DNA of 64,000 nucleotides from Pleurostoma richardsiae (lineage: Eukaryota > Ascomycota > Sordariomycetes > Calosphaeriales > Pleurostomataceae): positions 434,001 to 498,000 of the forward strand of contig JANBVO010000024.1 of NCBI GenBank assembly GCA_030052745.1, written 5' to 3'. Numbering within the stretch: the first letter of the stretch is position 1; each line of letters starts with the position of its first letter. This document shows, piece after piece, positions 45,246 through 59,029 of this stretch. Position numbers and translations under genes: made by a program. The notes under the pieces are model-generated. The model ran no database searches, had not been told where the DNA came from, and worked only from the letters and a program-made list of their open reading frames with translations.

Positions 45246-46900
45246 ATGACTACCTTTACAAGAGTCTCCGACACGGAGACCCCTATCATTGAGGTTGATG
45301 GGGCCAAGAGGCTGAACAAGATCGATCCTATGATCTATGGAGGATTTACTGAGTATGCTCTAGATGAAACGAGTGCTGCTGCAACTCCAGAGGCAGAAAA
45401 TGGATGAGAGAATTTCATCCGTAATTTCTTCTTCCTCCTCCTCCTCCTCTATCCCTGCAGAACTCCAGCCATCAACGGGATCGTATTAACACCTCGCCTA
45501 GGCACATGGGCCGCTGCATCTACGGCGGCATCTACGACCCGGGCAGCCCCCTCTCGGACGAGAATGGCTTCCGGAAGGACGTCATCTCGGAACTGCGGGA
45601 GCTCGACGTCCCGGTCATCCGCTACCCCGGCGGCAACTTCGTGGCCACCTACCACTGGCTGGACGGCGTCGGCCCACGGGACCAGCGCCCCGCGCGGCCG
45701 GAGCTCGCCTGGCTGGGCACGGAGACGAACAAGTTCGGCACCGACGAGTTCATGAAGTGGCTCGACGTGCTGAGCGAGGGCAAGGAGCGCCGCGTGGAGC
45801 CGTACCTGTGCCTCAACATGGGCACGGGCACGCTGGACGAGGCGCTGGCGTGGGTCGAGTACTGCAACGGCACGCGCGACACCCACTACACCAACCTGCG
45901 GCGCAAGAACGGCCACCCGGAGCCGTACAACGTCAAGTACTGGGCGCTGGGCAACGAGATCTGGGGGCCCTGGCAGGTCGAGCAGGACACCAAGGAGAGC
46001 TACGCCAAGCGGGCGGCGCAGTGGGCCAAGGCGATCCGCCTGCTGGACCCGGGCGTGTGCCTGATCCTGTGCGGCCAGGACGGCACCAGCTCGTGGGACC
46101 ACCACGTGCTGCACGAGTGCGTCGCCGTGTCCGACATGCACAGCATCCACGTCTACACCGCCGGCGCCGCGCACCTGCCCAACGTCACGGCGCCCCTGGC
46201 CGCCGAGCGCGCCATCCAGCTGACCGCGTCGCTCATCGACCTCGCGCGCATCGAGGCCGGCGTGCCCCCCGGCAAGCCGCCCACGCGCATCTGCTTCGAC
46301 GAGTGGAACGTGTGGGACCCCGTCCGCGCGCCGGGCGACAAGGGCGCCGAGGAGGCCTACACGCTGTCCGACGCGCTGGCCGTCGGCGTGTGGCTCAACG
46401 TGTTCGTGCGGCAGGCCCGCTGGCTCGGCATGGCCAACATCGCGCAGACCGTCAACGTCATCAGCCCGCTCATGACGACCGCCCGGGGCGTCGTCCGCCA
46501 GACCACCTGGTGGCCGCTGCTGCTCTTCAGCAGGTACATGCGCGGCTGGACCGTCGGCTGCCACGTCCGCGCCGGGAGCTACACGGGCGAGACGACGCCC
46601 GCGTGGCTGCAGGGCACGCTGGAGGACGGCGCGCCGTGGCTGGACGTCAGCGCGAGTGTCAACGACGAGGGCGTCGTGAGCCTGGTCGTCGTGAACATCA
46701 GCGAGGACAAGGACTTCGACACGCTCGTCAAGGGCGTCAATGCCGAGGCGACAGTGTACACCATCGATGGTTCGGACGTAGAGGTTGTCAACGTCGCCGG
46801 GAAGGAGGAGGTCGGCATCAGGGAGAGCAAGTGGGACGGCAAGGGTCATTACACATTCCCAAAGCACTCCATCACGATGCTGAGGTGGAAAGGTGCGTGA
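45246..46900 (+). CDS. GH51 alpha-L-arabinofuranosidase, intracellular type
   Basis: Exons 45246-45352 and 45502-46900; 501 residues. No signal peptide: it starts MTTFTRVSDTETPIIEVDG, then LNKIDPMIYGGFTEHMGRCI, the usual GH51 opening. The catalytic barrel shows VIRYPGGNFVATYHWLDGVG. The acid/base Glu is in WALGNEIWGPWQ (E188). The nucleophile Glu is in CFDEWNVW (E303). A C-terminal beta-sandwich follows from about 390 (VSLVVVNISEDKDF) and ends KHSITMLRWKGA. Length and compact form match the intracellular, bacterial-like GH51 group. It releases terminal L-arabinofuranose from short arabino-oligosaccharides after uptake. The 149-bp intron carries a CTC/CTT microsatellite. Confidence 0.94.
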
Positions 46901-47548
46901 GGATAGATAGATAGGTATATGGTGAGGATAGATAGCTGGATAGACGGCCTCTCTGTACATAACATAGTCGAAACCAACGCATAGATTTAAAGACAAAGAG
47001 AAACAATAACCCTGAGGTCACCGGGCTACTTGAAGTATTGAATCTGTCTGTTCCATTTATTCACGAGCTGTACGTACACAGAATTCGGCCACCGCCACCA
47101 TTTCCACCACCAATTGTCGTACACTTAACATCGCCACATTTGCTCGTTGTTAAGTACAGGAGGAGCCAGACCTCCCAACCCAAAGACCGTATTTCCAAGC
47201 GTCGCTAAGGGAATTCCTGACAGGAGAGTCTTGATCACGTCGCCAGAGAGTATTATACAAAAGGCTGCCGTGCCTTCTAGCTGCGAAGGAAAATATGTGA
47301 ATCTATCACATTGCGCCTTCCGAAATGGAGTGTTACCATGGCAAGGCCGTCCGTCCGGGACCTGAAATGCCAGATCGTTTTGATGTCGTGGCATCATTGA
47401 AGGAGGATGATATCGGAAACGCCGGTATACAAAAGAACTCATTGCCGTCTAGACACGCCGCCGATCGTCAAATGCAAGTCGGGGGCCCGACTGGGTCTCC
47501 CCAAGCCCCCGGCACAAAAGGTTCGTCGATAGACACCATCAATTTACC
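46901..47548. other. convergent intergenic region
   Basis: 648 bp between the 3' ends of the GH51 and Sif2-type genes. GATA-rich simple sequence at 46902-46940. No gene. Confidence 0.55.
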
Positions 47549-49831
47549 TCAATGCCGAAAATTGATCACAGCAAGCTTGTACTGTCAGCCGAATCCTCAT
47601 GACCGCTTGCGGGAGCCTGGTACTCACTCTGCTATTTGCCGCGTACGCCAGCTTCTGACCTGTTGCATCCCAGCAAAGACAATGTGTATCTTCTTCCTCA
47701 GCATCTCCGTTCATCCTCGGGCTCAACCAGCCAGGGTGTGGCATTCTACTCCAGCTCGCCCGAGGGATGGCGTGATCGCCAATCTTCCATATCAGGATCC
47801 GGTCAGTTGTCGCTCCAGCGATGAAGGCACCATCTGGAGTGAACGACAACGCGACAACCGGGAGATCCATAGTCATGGAGCACTTCGGTTTGCTGTCTGG
47901 AAGGCGGGCATTCCAGATCGAGATGGCACCGTCCTCACCGCCCGAGGCGAGTAACCTCTCGTCCACAGGAGCAGCAGGCTGGAAAGGCTGCCACATTAGC
48001 GCTGTAATGGCCCCTATGTGAGCCGATATGGAACGACGTTCTCCAGCCTCGTTCCAGAGCTGCGAGTGAATTGATGTTAGCCATAAAAACAATTGAGGTG
48101 AGCAGCAGGAGTCACCTACATCGATGACACCCTTGTCACTGGCGGTTGCGACGAGCTTCGAGTGGCGGTCGAAGTGGACTTCAGTCAGACTGTCATCTTG
48201 CCGTGTCTCAAACTTCCTGAATAGCGCAATGGAGTCCTCTGTACACCTGAGCCAGAGAAGCAGATCGCCACCACAGACAAGGAATTCCGATTCGCTAACC
48301 CAGGCTGCATCTAGTGGATCCGAGTGAAGGTCGTGCTCGGGAAGGAAGTATGATACGGAGTTGGCCATGGCCGAGGAGAAGACAGTGACTACTGTGCCTT
48401 TCTTATCCGGGGCTATTGCTAGGATAGACATGCTGTTGGGGTTCCATCGCAGTTTGATGACGGGCGGCTCGGCGACGTCGAAGCGGTGGCTAGGCGTACC
48501 GTCGGCGAACCAAATGCTGATGCGGGCCTTATTGTCGAACTGTACGGCTACGGCAATGGCGTTACCCTCCCCGTTCCAGGCCAGCGCCGTGATCATGGAC
48601 TCGGCGGGCACATCGTCCTCGACCAGATCATCGTAGGGACGGCTCACGTCTTTCACGTGACTGTCCACGGGTTCGGCGTTGGCCCCACTCGCGAGTTTCC
48701 AAACACGGGCTAGTGCGTCAGTCCCGGCAGCCGCCAAGCTGGATGGGTCCTGTGGGTTCCACTGGCAATGCAGGATGATAGGGTTCTGGCTAGTGCGTGA
48801 GGGCGCCGTTTCGTCTGCTGTTGGGAATGCGGATGCCGAGGATTCGTCGGCACCCAGTCGCAGGAAGATGGTCTCTGGCGCCAGCTCATCCACCTTGTCC
48901 ACCTGCGTGCCCTGCTCGGGCCCATCAGTACGCGGAATGGGCGTCGGCACTCGTTCGCCCTCCAGCGGCGACGGGTACGCGTGGTTGTTGTCGGTGTGCT
49001 GCTGCTGCTGCTGGTCAATCTCCATGGGGGTGCTGGCCGCGTCCGCGCCATTCTCGTAGCCATTGCTCAATAGCCTCTGTCTTTTGGCCGGTGATCCGTT
49101 GGCTAGAGAGTTCTGCGTCTCAATCTGACGTTTCCGCGAGGTGTCGACCTCGTCGGCAGCCTCTGGTTCGTCGTCCTCGAGTTCCTCTTCTTTTTGTGGG
49201 GGCTGGGCAACCACCGGCCCAAACACCCCGAATTGCGTCGCCTCGGCCGTTGCCGCATCACGAGGCACCTGCACGGAAATTGTTAGTGTGCGCCTGCCCC
49301 CCTGGAACCGGCGGCTCCCAAGCCGGAGAGGGCATGCAAATGCCGTGTCGATGAGTGAAACCCGCGAGAGCAGCCCAAAACAAGCGACTGAGCACGTACC
49401 TGTGAGCGGACATAATCCCTCTCAAGCGCGTTGTAGAGGAGCCCTCTATTGAGGACAGATACTAGCGCATGATTCTTGACATGGGGTGCGAAATCAAAAT
49501 GCCGATGAGGTTGCTCGACGTGCCACTCCTTCTGGAACTTGGCCGCTGCCTCTCGATAATCTGCAGGTCGGCCGTGGTCAGTCATTCCCGGCATGCGCCG
49601 ATACACACCATGAGAAAAAAGGCACCAGGAGATGCCGCAGAGGAAGAAGACGCGGCACATACTTTCTTCTAGTAGGTATCTGCATCACGAAGCGTGGCGG
49701 CAGCGTTAGCAGGCCATGTTGTACCTCAAAGCCGGCGGCAAGCTTGGCCCGGGTGGGCGGGCACGAAGGGACAGGTGAACGAACCTCCAGACGAGATAGT
49801 TGACTCTGTCCGAGTCGAGGTACTCCTTCAT
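47549..49831 (-). CDS. SIF2: Sif2/TBL1-type WD40 protein (HDAC corepressor subunit)
   Basis: Six exons: 49785-49831, 49663-49679 (17 nt), 49400-49560, 48120-49268, 47628-48059, 47549-47575; 610 residues with exact phases. The first three exons build an N-terminal LisH motif: MKEYLDSDRVNYLVWRYLLE then ENYREAAAKFQKEWH. A disordered region with KRQ/KRQR nuclear-signal-like segments and a poly-Q run follows. The C-terminal WD40 propeller (about 200-610) has LHCQWNPQDPSSLAAAGTDA, ALAWNGEGNAIAVAV, LLASGGEDGAISIWN and LCWDATGQKLAYAANS. The 27-nt last exon adds LAVINFRH. In yeast, Sif2 is in the Set3 histone-deacetylase complex; the rice-blast homologue Tig1 is in a comparable complex. A nuclear repressor role is inferred from the family. 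Confidence 0.9.
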
Positions 49832-52299
49832 TGTGGCGGCACGAGCAGGAGCAGCTTCTAGCGGATCGATGCAGGCGGTATCTGTTCGGCGCCGGAGACG
49901 GGCTCGTCGGTTCTGATCAGGCCAATGCCGGGATTGTGGTGTTGAAGACGGAGAAAGTAACCTCTAAAGAGGTAGAGGAGGGAAATCAAATGTTCTCATG
50001 TTTCCTTTTTTTAGGCGACACTGGGCTGGACTGGACTGGGCGCCACCAGCGACAGGTACTGGTACACCTTAGCGTCCAGTTAGGGAGGGGCCACCTCAGG
50101 TAAGGCCACATACAGATTCAGTTTCCCGTCCCCACAATCACGCTACTTTGAGGTACGAACCACCCACAGCGCGTCGTAGCCAAGTTGACGACCTCTAAAG
50201 GTACCAAATGCCGCGCCGGGAGTACCCCAGGCTTCTCTGCTTGCCCCATAAAAGCTTCCCCTACCCTGGGCTGGAAGCACCCCGGCCCGCCTCTTGCTGT
50301 ACTGTATGGACTGCGGGCACTGGGCGGCGTACAGTACGCCGTAGGTTACAATTACTTCAAAGGGGAGAGCAACATGCTGATGCATCTGGTGCAGTGTGCT
50401 ACCTGTGAACCCCGAATTGCCGCTCCTAGTGAGACGGTAGGAAAGGCAGCTAGGTACGTTTCGTCTGTATTTCTTTATTGCTTGACGACCAGGTGAGTGG
50501 GAAGCCCGACCCTAGTCCGGACTATCTGTGTTCTTCAGCGTTGAGAGACGGTAACGTGGTCGAGACCCCCTCTTCGAGCATCAATGGTAGCGGAAGTTAA
50601 GGCGGACCCGATCACTGCGCCTGCTTTGGTTGACGGCCGAAGGAAGGGTCTTGAAGAGTGTCTTCTGAATCGGCGAGGCAGCCGGCGGTTTGCCCCGTAT
50701 GCGTGGAATTGGACGAAGCGGTCGGTTAAGCAGGGTCGTCTTGCCGGCCGTCAAGCGGGACCACAAGGTACCTATTGAGTACATTTTGAACACGCACTAA
50801 ATGCAGGACAGCCCCGTCATCTATGAGTACCCTTGCGATGTGCTGCTCAAGGTAGCCGAATCGAGCATGAACCCTAGCCGGAGTGGGTGATGATGTGCCG
50901 ATCTGTAGATGTTCAGTGCCAACAAAGAGACTTCGAGGTGGTGTGCATGCACTCGCACCACCGTCCTGGACACCCGCCTCTTCCTCGCCCCCCGGCTCGT
51001 CTCGAGACCTTCCTCTCCTGCGTCCATCTGTGCCCATGTATGTGAAGCTGGGCGCGAGGACAAGTTCCTGTCCGCCAGAGTTATCTCTTACATTCTCCGC
51101 ACGTCCTCTAGATCCGTGTAGACCTAAAACGATCTATCTAGTATCTCGTACCGGGTGTAGAGCCAACTATTCCAAGCTGTACCTACCCATACCCCCCCCA
51201 ACAGGAGAGCACGTCGACTCGGATAAAGTCAACTATCTCTCCCAGAAGTTTGGTCTACTGCCCTTCCGTGCTCGGCAGCCGAGTTTAAGTGTATTGCCGA
51301 CTTCAAGGTACCATAGAGCCTGTTGACGACGATACTGCCACACTCTGGGATGTAGACAAGGCAAATACATGGATGCCCTCATACGTTCGAGTTCTCGAAC
51401 GCACAACAGCAGTCAGTGTTGACTCCTTATTGCTTCGAAGCCATGTGTGTACGGATAACTCAGCGTTTTATCTCGCCGCTGGACTTGTTGGTCGGCCGAT
51501 GTTGTTTCCCAGCATTGTTGGCAATCAATCAGCCAGGATGTCACAGATGGTGGGAATGCGGGCCTCCCCTCTTCGATCTTCCCGACGCTCAAATCTCATT
51601 GGTACAGCGGTGACGTGCCTTCATGGAAAACAGCCCGAGACCAAGACGTTTCAGGGGTACATCAAGGGGTACAAACCGGCCCGCCACCATCGATGCAGTC
51701 TCCAGGCGACATCGTCAGTTGCGTAGCTGCGTTAGGTAGGTAGGTTGGTAGGAGGTGATGACCTCCGTATCTGCTGCACCGCCGCTTCACCCGCTATCAG
51801 CGATGAATTCATCGCCAAATGTAGACAGTAGTAAACGTGGCATTCCATTCTTTACGAACCGCTTAGATCTTCCGCCCCACGTTAGGAAATCGTCCACCTT
51901 CAGAGACTACGCCTCTTTTTAGATGTCGCAGCCGCGGTCGAACATCGGGTAGTACAGAGTTCTGACAACGCCTTCGGTCAGATTGTGAGCTGGTGTAGAG
52001 CGACAGCAGCCGAAGACCGCCTTGATGATACTGCAAGGCTATTCATGTCAAAATAGACCCCCTTTTAATATCTATAGTGTACGAGAGAGAGACCTGTCCG
52101 CTCATCAGCGGCAAGATTGGGGTCACCAAAGCCAGAAGTGGCCCGTGCCCACCGCCCAGGGGCTTCCGCTGGGAAGTCCCGAAGTGGAGCCTCAGGCAGT
52201 AAAAAAGGTCGCAGATCTCGAAAGAAGACACCGTTGAGATGCGAAGCGGAACATCGAGAGCGTGTCTAAGCTCGATAGCCACAGCAAAAGCCGCCCAAG
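49832..52299. other. 2.5 kb divergent intergenic region
   Basis: Between the divergent Sif2-type and TMEM115-type genes. No convincing gene. GGTAC words and TAGGTAGGTAGGTTGGTAGG-type sequence (51734-51752) recall the AGGTACCT family. Confidence 0.4.
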
Positions 52300-53451
52300 A
52301 TGCCTCCGCGACTAAATATCCCGCCCGTGACGAGGGCAGTTCTCATCGCTCTGCTCCTCCAGTCCGTCCTGAGCGCTGCCATCCGCTACAGGCAATGGAC
52401 TGCGAATGCCGAGATTGTCATCCCATACCTGACACTCATCCCCCAGCTGTCTCTGATATATCCCTGGACCTTCCTGACGACGACTCTTGTCGAGAGCAAT
52501 GTCTTTACGCTCGGTATCGCCGGATCGACGCTGTACTACGGAGGGAGATACTTGGAGAGGGCCTGGTCGTCGAGGGAACTTGCCAAACTCCTGCTCATCA
52601 CGGCACTGGTCCCGAACGCCTTGACTTTTGGGGTCATGATCCTCTTCTTCACTTTTACTCGTGACGAGACTTGGACGTGAGTAGCCGCCCCTCGTTCGGG
52701 AGCTGAGATGTTCTGACAGAACCGTCTTTCTAGCCTCACGACTATCGCGGGAACGATTCCCCTACAGATCTCCTTCCTCGTCGCATTCAGCCAGCTGTTG
52801 CCCGCTCACACAGTGACCCTTTTCCGGGGCATCCTTTCGCTCCGAGTCCCACGCTTCCCGCTACTCTACATCGGCCTCGTGACGGCACTCACTCTGACCC
52901 CGCTTCTGACCGCCGCGTCCTTCTTCCTCGCTATCTTCGGCTTCCTCACGAGCTGGACATACCTGCGGTTTTACAAGAGCGTTTTCCCCGACCTTGACTC
53001 TTCGCAGGCCCCGGCCCTGCGCGGCGATGCCAGCGAGACCTTCGCCTTCGCCGAGTTCTTCCCCGGGCCCGTCAAGCCGCTCGTGGCCGGCGTCTCCGAC
53101 CAGGTATTCAACGTGCTGGTCGCGATGCGGATGTGCACGCCCTTCTCGCAGGCCGATGTGTCCGCGGCGCGCGGCGACAGCTTCCTGCACCGTGGCGTCC
53201 CGGGCAGCGCCAGGGCCGAGGCGGAGCGCAGGAGGGCGCTGGCCCTAAAGGCCCTCGACCAGCGCCTCCACGCCGCGACGTCAGCCTCGAGGCCGGCCCA
53301 GCCGGCGGCTCAGGCTCCCGCGCCCAGCGGCCCGACCGTCCAGACGCAGCCGCAGGCAAGTACCCAGACGGCTATGACGTCCGGGCCTGCGAGCATGCTG
53401 GGGGAGACAAGCTACAATCCTGACCACGAGGGGGAGAAGAATGGGATCTGA
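52300..53451 (+). CDS. TMEM115-family (rhomboid-like) Golgi membrane protein
   Basis: Exons 52300-52676 and 52734-53451; 364 residues. The N-terminus MPPRLNIPPVTRAVLIALLL starts a set of about five hydrophobic segments in the first 215 residues. Family-typical parts include YLTLIPQLSLIYPWTFLTTT, NVFTLGIAGSTLYYGGRYLE, then RAWSSRELAKL. Another is FGFLTSWTYLRFYKSVFPDL. The soluble tail is Ala/Pro/Gln-rich. The fold is rhomboid-like without catalytic Ser/His. Human TMEM115 is a Golgi protein linked to retrograde transport and glycosylation. An ATG a few bases upstream is not in frame with the conserved start. Confidence 0.88.
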
Positions 53452-56400
53452 TGCGGTATCCGCCAAAGTCGCTTCCTTTTCCTTCTTACTTTCGTAGATG
53501 GGGTCCAGAAGACCCGGAGTCGGAGTCGAAGACTGGTTAGGATATCCATATCTACCTGCTCATGGTATTTTCTTCAGAGCGCATCGTGCGGGATCTGTCT
53601 CCAAGACGTAGGGGAGACGAACTGGGCTTGTGTGGCGGAGACGGTCCCACTACTGGGAATGGCATCAAGCAATCACTGTATAGTACTTAGGGTATCCAAG
53701 ACGTAGCACCAACGATAAGGTGAGGTCTTGGGCTGTTCTGGGCCTTCATTACATCCATTATATCCTACACTACATAATAGATAAGTGCTCAAGGGGTAAC
53801 GTGTCCGACGAAGCCATCACTCTGAGCAAAAGGCACGTGACAGGTCCGTGATATCTGAGACGTGCTCCCACTGTCGTGCCAGTGAAGGTCATACCGGATG
53901 CGGATTGATCACTGCAACCAAGCATGTGGAATGCGGAGGCGCGAACTAGGGCATCACCATCTCCGCTCGTTCATCTCCGGCAGCCCTTCCCGCCAGATAC
54001 TAGTCAATCACATACCGTACGACTATTGCGCCTAGCTCAAAGGCGGTCTGCACGTGAGCGAGCCTCGGACAAGACCCTATTGTCTGGAGCAACTGCTTGA
54101 AAAGGCGGTTCTCGCAACGGGGTCTCGTGGGCAGATCAGCCCTTCATATGTGCGGGCTAGTTCTTTCTCCTGCGTTGTCTAGCGATGAAACAAACAGGTC
54201 CGCAAGGCATGGGACGAGGGACAACGCACCGACGCAGCGTCGCAGCGACGCGGCGGCGAGACCACAAGCTAATAAGCATAAGATCATGTGCTCATCCTCC
54301 GGCTCTACTCTAGAGCAGCAGCTGCTGCGTGCCCTTGGCTAGCGGCTGCACCGAGGGGCCGAATCAAGGGTCCCCGCCGGCAATTTAAATAGGCGCCCAA
54401 TTGAGATCCCGGGACGGGGCCCTTCCACTCGAGGGCAAGGGGAGTTCGTTGGCTGCCCAAGGGCCAAGGGGGGCCAAGGCCCGAAGAGGCCAAGACGACT
54501 CTGGAGGAGAAAAAGTGGCGTCGCCCTTGTGGCTGCACCGGCCGGCGCCAGCGGTGGTTGGATCGTGTCAGTCAGAAATGCGGTCGTGTCGTGTCGCTGC
54601 GGTTGCGGCACAGAGACAAGGGGACCCCCGCCAGGGAACTTGTCTCAGCGTAAATGAACCAAGTGCCACAGACAGCCAGCCCTTGGGATCACCGTCACTT
54701 GTCACCGCCACCGCTACCCGGGGCTGCACACCAGCGGAACCGGGCGGTCACATACCGCAGGTTAAGGTGAGCGAGTGCAGGACTGACTGCAGGTGGTGCT
54801 GCGCTGTGCTGCTGCGGTACGTATCAGGCAGGGGGCGAGCCTGACGGGCGCCGGACTTCCTTTTTATGCTGCGCGCGGCGGCATTACTCTATTTTGAGCT
54901 GGGAAGACCCTGGGTTTGCGGGAAAGGGGGCGGGGACCCAGGCCCTCATCACGCTCCAGATGGCGCCCGCTTTGCGCACAGGGTGATTCGATCTGCGCAG
55001 ATCCCGGCGGCGTCTTTGCCGCGGTGACAATTGTGGCAGCAGCGTGCATACCTGGCTGGTACAAGCAGGACGGGCCAGGCGGGCTCCGGGCTGGATGTGC
55101 CCAACGCTATCGTGGCCCAGCCTGCCAGCCTGCCTACCTGCTCGCTGATCATCATCACGATGCCTCTTCTTCCAGACTCCACTTTGCGCGGTCCTGGACC
55201 CGTAGCATTCGACACAAGCCTTCTTGGCGCGGCATCTCGGCTCCCATTGGCACCCGCACCAGGGAAGGGAGGTTATCTAGCCCGGGCATATTCCGCAATC
55301 ACCGCATATGCCACCGCATGTCGCCGCCGCAGCACACACATGCGTGCTGGCAGGTGCCCTACTGATGCTGCACGGATTGGACCACTCGCAGCTCCCCGTT
55401 CTAGCTCCCAAGCAGCAGCAGCGACGCGGCGGCGTTGGTGGAAGGCTGTAGGAGGGAGGGCGGGCGGAGTGGAGCGGCGGGATGGGGAAGCATCTCATGT
55501 GGGCGGTGGATGTCTGGCTGGATGACTGGCAGGACGAGCCGTTGGGCAGGAGGTCTCGCGCGCATGTCTCCGAACGACTAGCGCACGCCCTGATTCGCGA
55601 CCGGGAAGGCGGCCAGCCAGCACATTGATCTGCCCTGACACACCACCACCTTCTCGCTAATACAGAGCTACTTACAGAGCTGGCATCCCAGGGCGCTGGC
55701 CTGGCCATCGTCTCCCGGAAAGCTCGCACTCATCAGCCGGCCTTGTGGCATTGGCCAGACGCGTCGATGGCAGAAGGAGGGATGGTGGATGGGCGGATGG
55801 CTGGATGAAATGATGAAGCGGCGGTCGCTAGCGCAGGGTTGGTGGGAATGATAGCCTGACGGGTGTATCACCGTCAGAAGTGGCTTGTCGCTTGTCTAGG
55901 AAGTAGCGCAAACGGACGTCGCACAATCATCAGCCTGCAGAGGCGGTTGCAGACGTCCCGCCGACACATGGACCACGGAGCACGATCCATGGCCCCATCC
56001 GCCCGCAGCAGCACCAGCCAGCCAGCGCAGTCGCCCACCCGACCGCCCGGCCAACCACCCACCGACTAGCTGACGAGACGAAGAGACCGGCCCAAGCGCC
56101 AAGAACCATCCATCGTCAGAAGGGCCAAGGGCCACAGCTTACAAGGGGTCGAAGGGCCAGAAGGCTAGACAGAGGGCACCCGCGGCACACCAGAGGAAAA
56201 GGAAGAGGGCTGCATGCTTCCTTCGCAGGCCACACCCCCCATCATCAGTAACCACACCCTACCCCCCTTCCACTTCCCCCCTTGCGGAGAACGCAGTGGC
56301 ACGCCCTCGCACAGAAGAAGCTGTCCCACCAACCCAGCCACTGCATCAAACCGCCAAGGGTTAGCCCAGATCCCTTAAGCCTCTTGTGGGACCTCGACTT

Positions 56401-59029
56401 ACCGAGTTTTATCTCGGGGCGAATGAGACACTCGCGACGGCTGAGCACCAACGGCTGCATATGCGTGAGATGCAGTACTGTACGCAAAGCTATGTACATT
56501 ACATGTGTCCTGCTGTGCCCGCAAATGGCCGCCCGGTTCGGTACTACGATACTCAGGGCAACCTGGAGGGTGCCGATAAGCAGGCCTGCGGCGTATGGCG
56601 GATGCACACTAAACGCTCCGTTGTCTGCAACTCCCTTCATCTTTGGCCCCTCCCTCGATGTTACTGCCCGCTCGATCGAGGGCTCTAAGTATACCTGTGG
56701 GAGTACGTAATTTGCGGTACTTGGCTGGGTTAAGCACGCAAGCACTCAATCGTGCAGGTACAAAATGGCCGCACCCAGGCTGCCTGCTATTTGCTGCCGC
56801 CCCGTCAATCACGATGTCCATCGCCAGCATACAGCCACCTTCGTCGGGAACGGCCCCAATATGCGGAGCACTTCGAGGACGATCGCCGTCATCTTCCCAC
56901 ATATATCCATATGGGGATATTTATTGAGGGCTTTGAAATGGGCCACCACATCCTTGGACCGCGAGACAAACCCCTAATCCAAACAGTCCGGGCGGCGACG
57001 GTACGATACGACATGCCAAGGGGGTATTTTCTGGGAATTAAACAACCCCTGCGCCGCCGATAGAAGATGCAGAGAAGCCCGACGATCAGCAAAAAACCCG
57101 AAACTGCAGATCGCCTCGCTCGCCATCGGCATTGCGATCCCGCCGCAGCCGCAGGAACAGACTATGGAGTGGATGATAAAAGTTATCATGATACCTTCTT
57201 TGTTTTCCGGGCGCCGTGGCTTGACGGATACTCGAATGGTGGCCAGCCCGACCCGACCGACGAAGAAGAAGCAGAAGTCAAGACACAAGGCTGCGACGAG
57301 GTGTGGGAGATCCCCGGTCTGGTAACGCCTGCAAACACCGGAACCTGACCCTACGTTTGATGAGATCGTGGGCGCCCCTGCTCTCAGCATTGAGCATTCG
57401 CTTATGATCGATCCTAAGGATATTTCCCGAGGTTTCCTCCCTGGCTCTCCGTCTTTTCTGATCCGTGCGAACCGCCGGCCCCCTTTCTTTCCACCACCAC
57501 CAAAGCGTAGCGCGCACGCCTCCGGAACCCACAAACCCAGAGCTGAGAAATCCACGTGGAGACCTGCCGGAAACGCTTAGCCGGAATGGTAGAACTCCTC
57601 TTTTAGGAATGATGGATCTCGATTAGCCTTTCCCCCTTCCCCCCCCTCTCTTTCTTTCTGCATTGTTTCCGATGGGTGCCCCATTGCTTCCAGGCATCCG
57701 CTTAGGAGGCGCCCGGCGAGCTTGCGGCCTCGTAAGCTCCCGTATCCCACACGAGATCAGCCCATCTACCTCGGCTTTGAGAGCCGGTCTCACACGCACA
57801 CGGTCGAGTCGCGGTATCCGGAGCATGTTCCAGCTGCCATTCCAACGGTTTTTCCCTTGCAGGCGTCCGGCTTGACAGAACTTGGACCCCCTTTTTTCGA
57901 AACAAAAACAGCAATAATAACAGCCGCACAAGCGAGCAAGCTATTGCGGGCCAGGGATGCTCCGATCAAAGGCTGCGAGGCGTAGCATCGCCTGGTTTAC
58001 GACTGCACTAGGGTCTGGTTCTCCAGCGAGATCACGTCTGGGCTGGGGACAGTGCCCCGGACATACTATCGCCATGCGCGCTGCCCCCTAGTGGCGCCGG
58101 CCCAGATATGGTCACCAAACCAAGCCGCCGCGGGAGCGCCAGGCCAGGCACTGACAAGCCGTTTCCTGAAAGCCCACGCAAAAAGGGCGTCCCCCAAGGC
58201 TCTGATCTGGCCCGCTGCTTTGGAGTCTGCATGTGTGCCCGCACTGTTGCCCGCATAACGTTTAGGCTTGCTAGCCATCGGCGGTGCCATTTCGGGTTGG
58301 TCTGATGACGGCCTGCACAGCGTCGATCAAGCATCAGCAAATTCTTAAACATGTTGCTAGCGCCCGCTCCCGATCTCTACGGGTCCGGGCTGACAGAGAC
58401 TCTGCCTGCCGTGATGATGCAACATAATGCCTGACGAGACAAGCGCTGAGCCTCCCGCTACATGCTGGCGAGCCTCATCAAGTTCTGTGCTCTGTGTCAG
58501 CGACGGGCTGCAGCAGGCGAGAAGGCTCTGGGCGATCACAGATTCGCGATGGCTTCGGGTCGCACGACCCATGCAGTGCTAGCGGTCAATCAAAATCAAA
58601 GGAACGTGTGAGGAATATGAGCGGGCTAAGCTGTAAAGGGCAAGAAGAAGATGGGCGGGAAGATATCTCCACGACCGTGACGATACATACGGTACATGGT
58701 AGGGCATGTTCTCCCCGGGTACAGGCGAACTACTAGGTGACTCCGTACATTACGGGGTGCTTACATAAATGATGGAAAATGACAGGCAAAACGGTAGTGA
58801 CAACAGCACACCCAATAGGTTCTCTAGGAGGGTTGGAGAATATTCCCCGAATTGGGCCGGTGGCGGAGCCCGCGACAAGTCGACACATTGACATTGTGGG
58901 CTTGTGTAGGGAATGGGTCGGGCGTGCGTTACCTTACCCTACTGACATCTATCCGTAATTTACATAGTTGCAGGTACCTGGCACCGTAAGATAAAGTAAG
59001 TCCAGGCAGGTATGATGAGCAAAAGTAAA

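Noticed and set aside
45449-46996. Long minus-strand open frame of about 515 codons opposite the GH51 gene
   Set aside because: It mirrors the GH51 exon and arises from G/C preference at third positions. Its composition is low-complexity R/A/G/V with no domain.
56245-56745. 166-codon minus-strand frame in the SSN6 upstream region
   Set aside because: No recognisable motif or supporting splice sites, and length is within chance for this composition.
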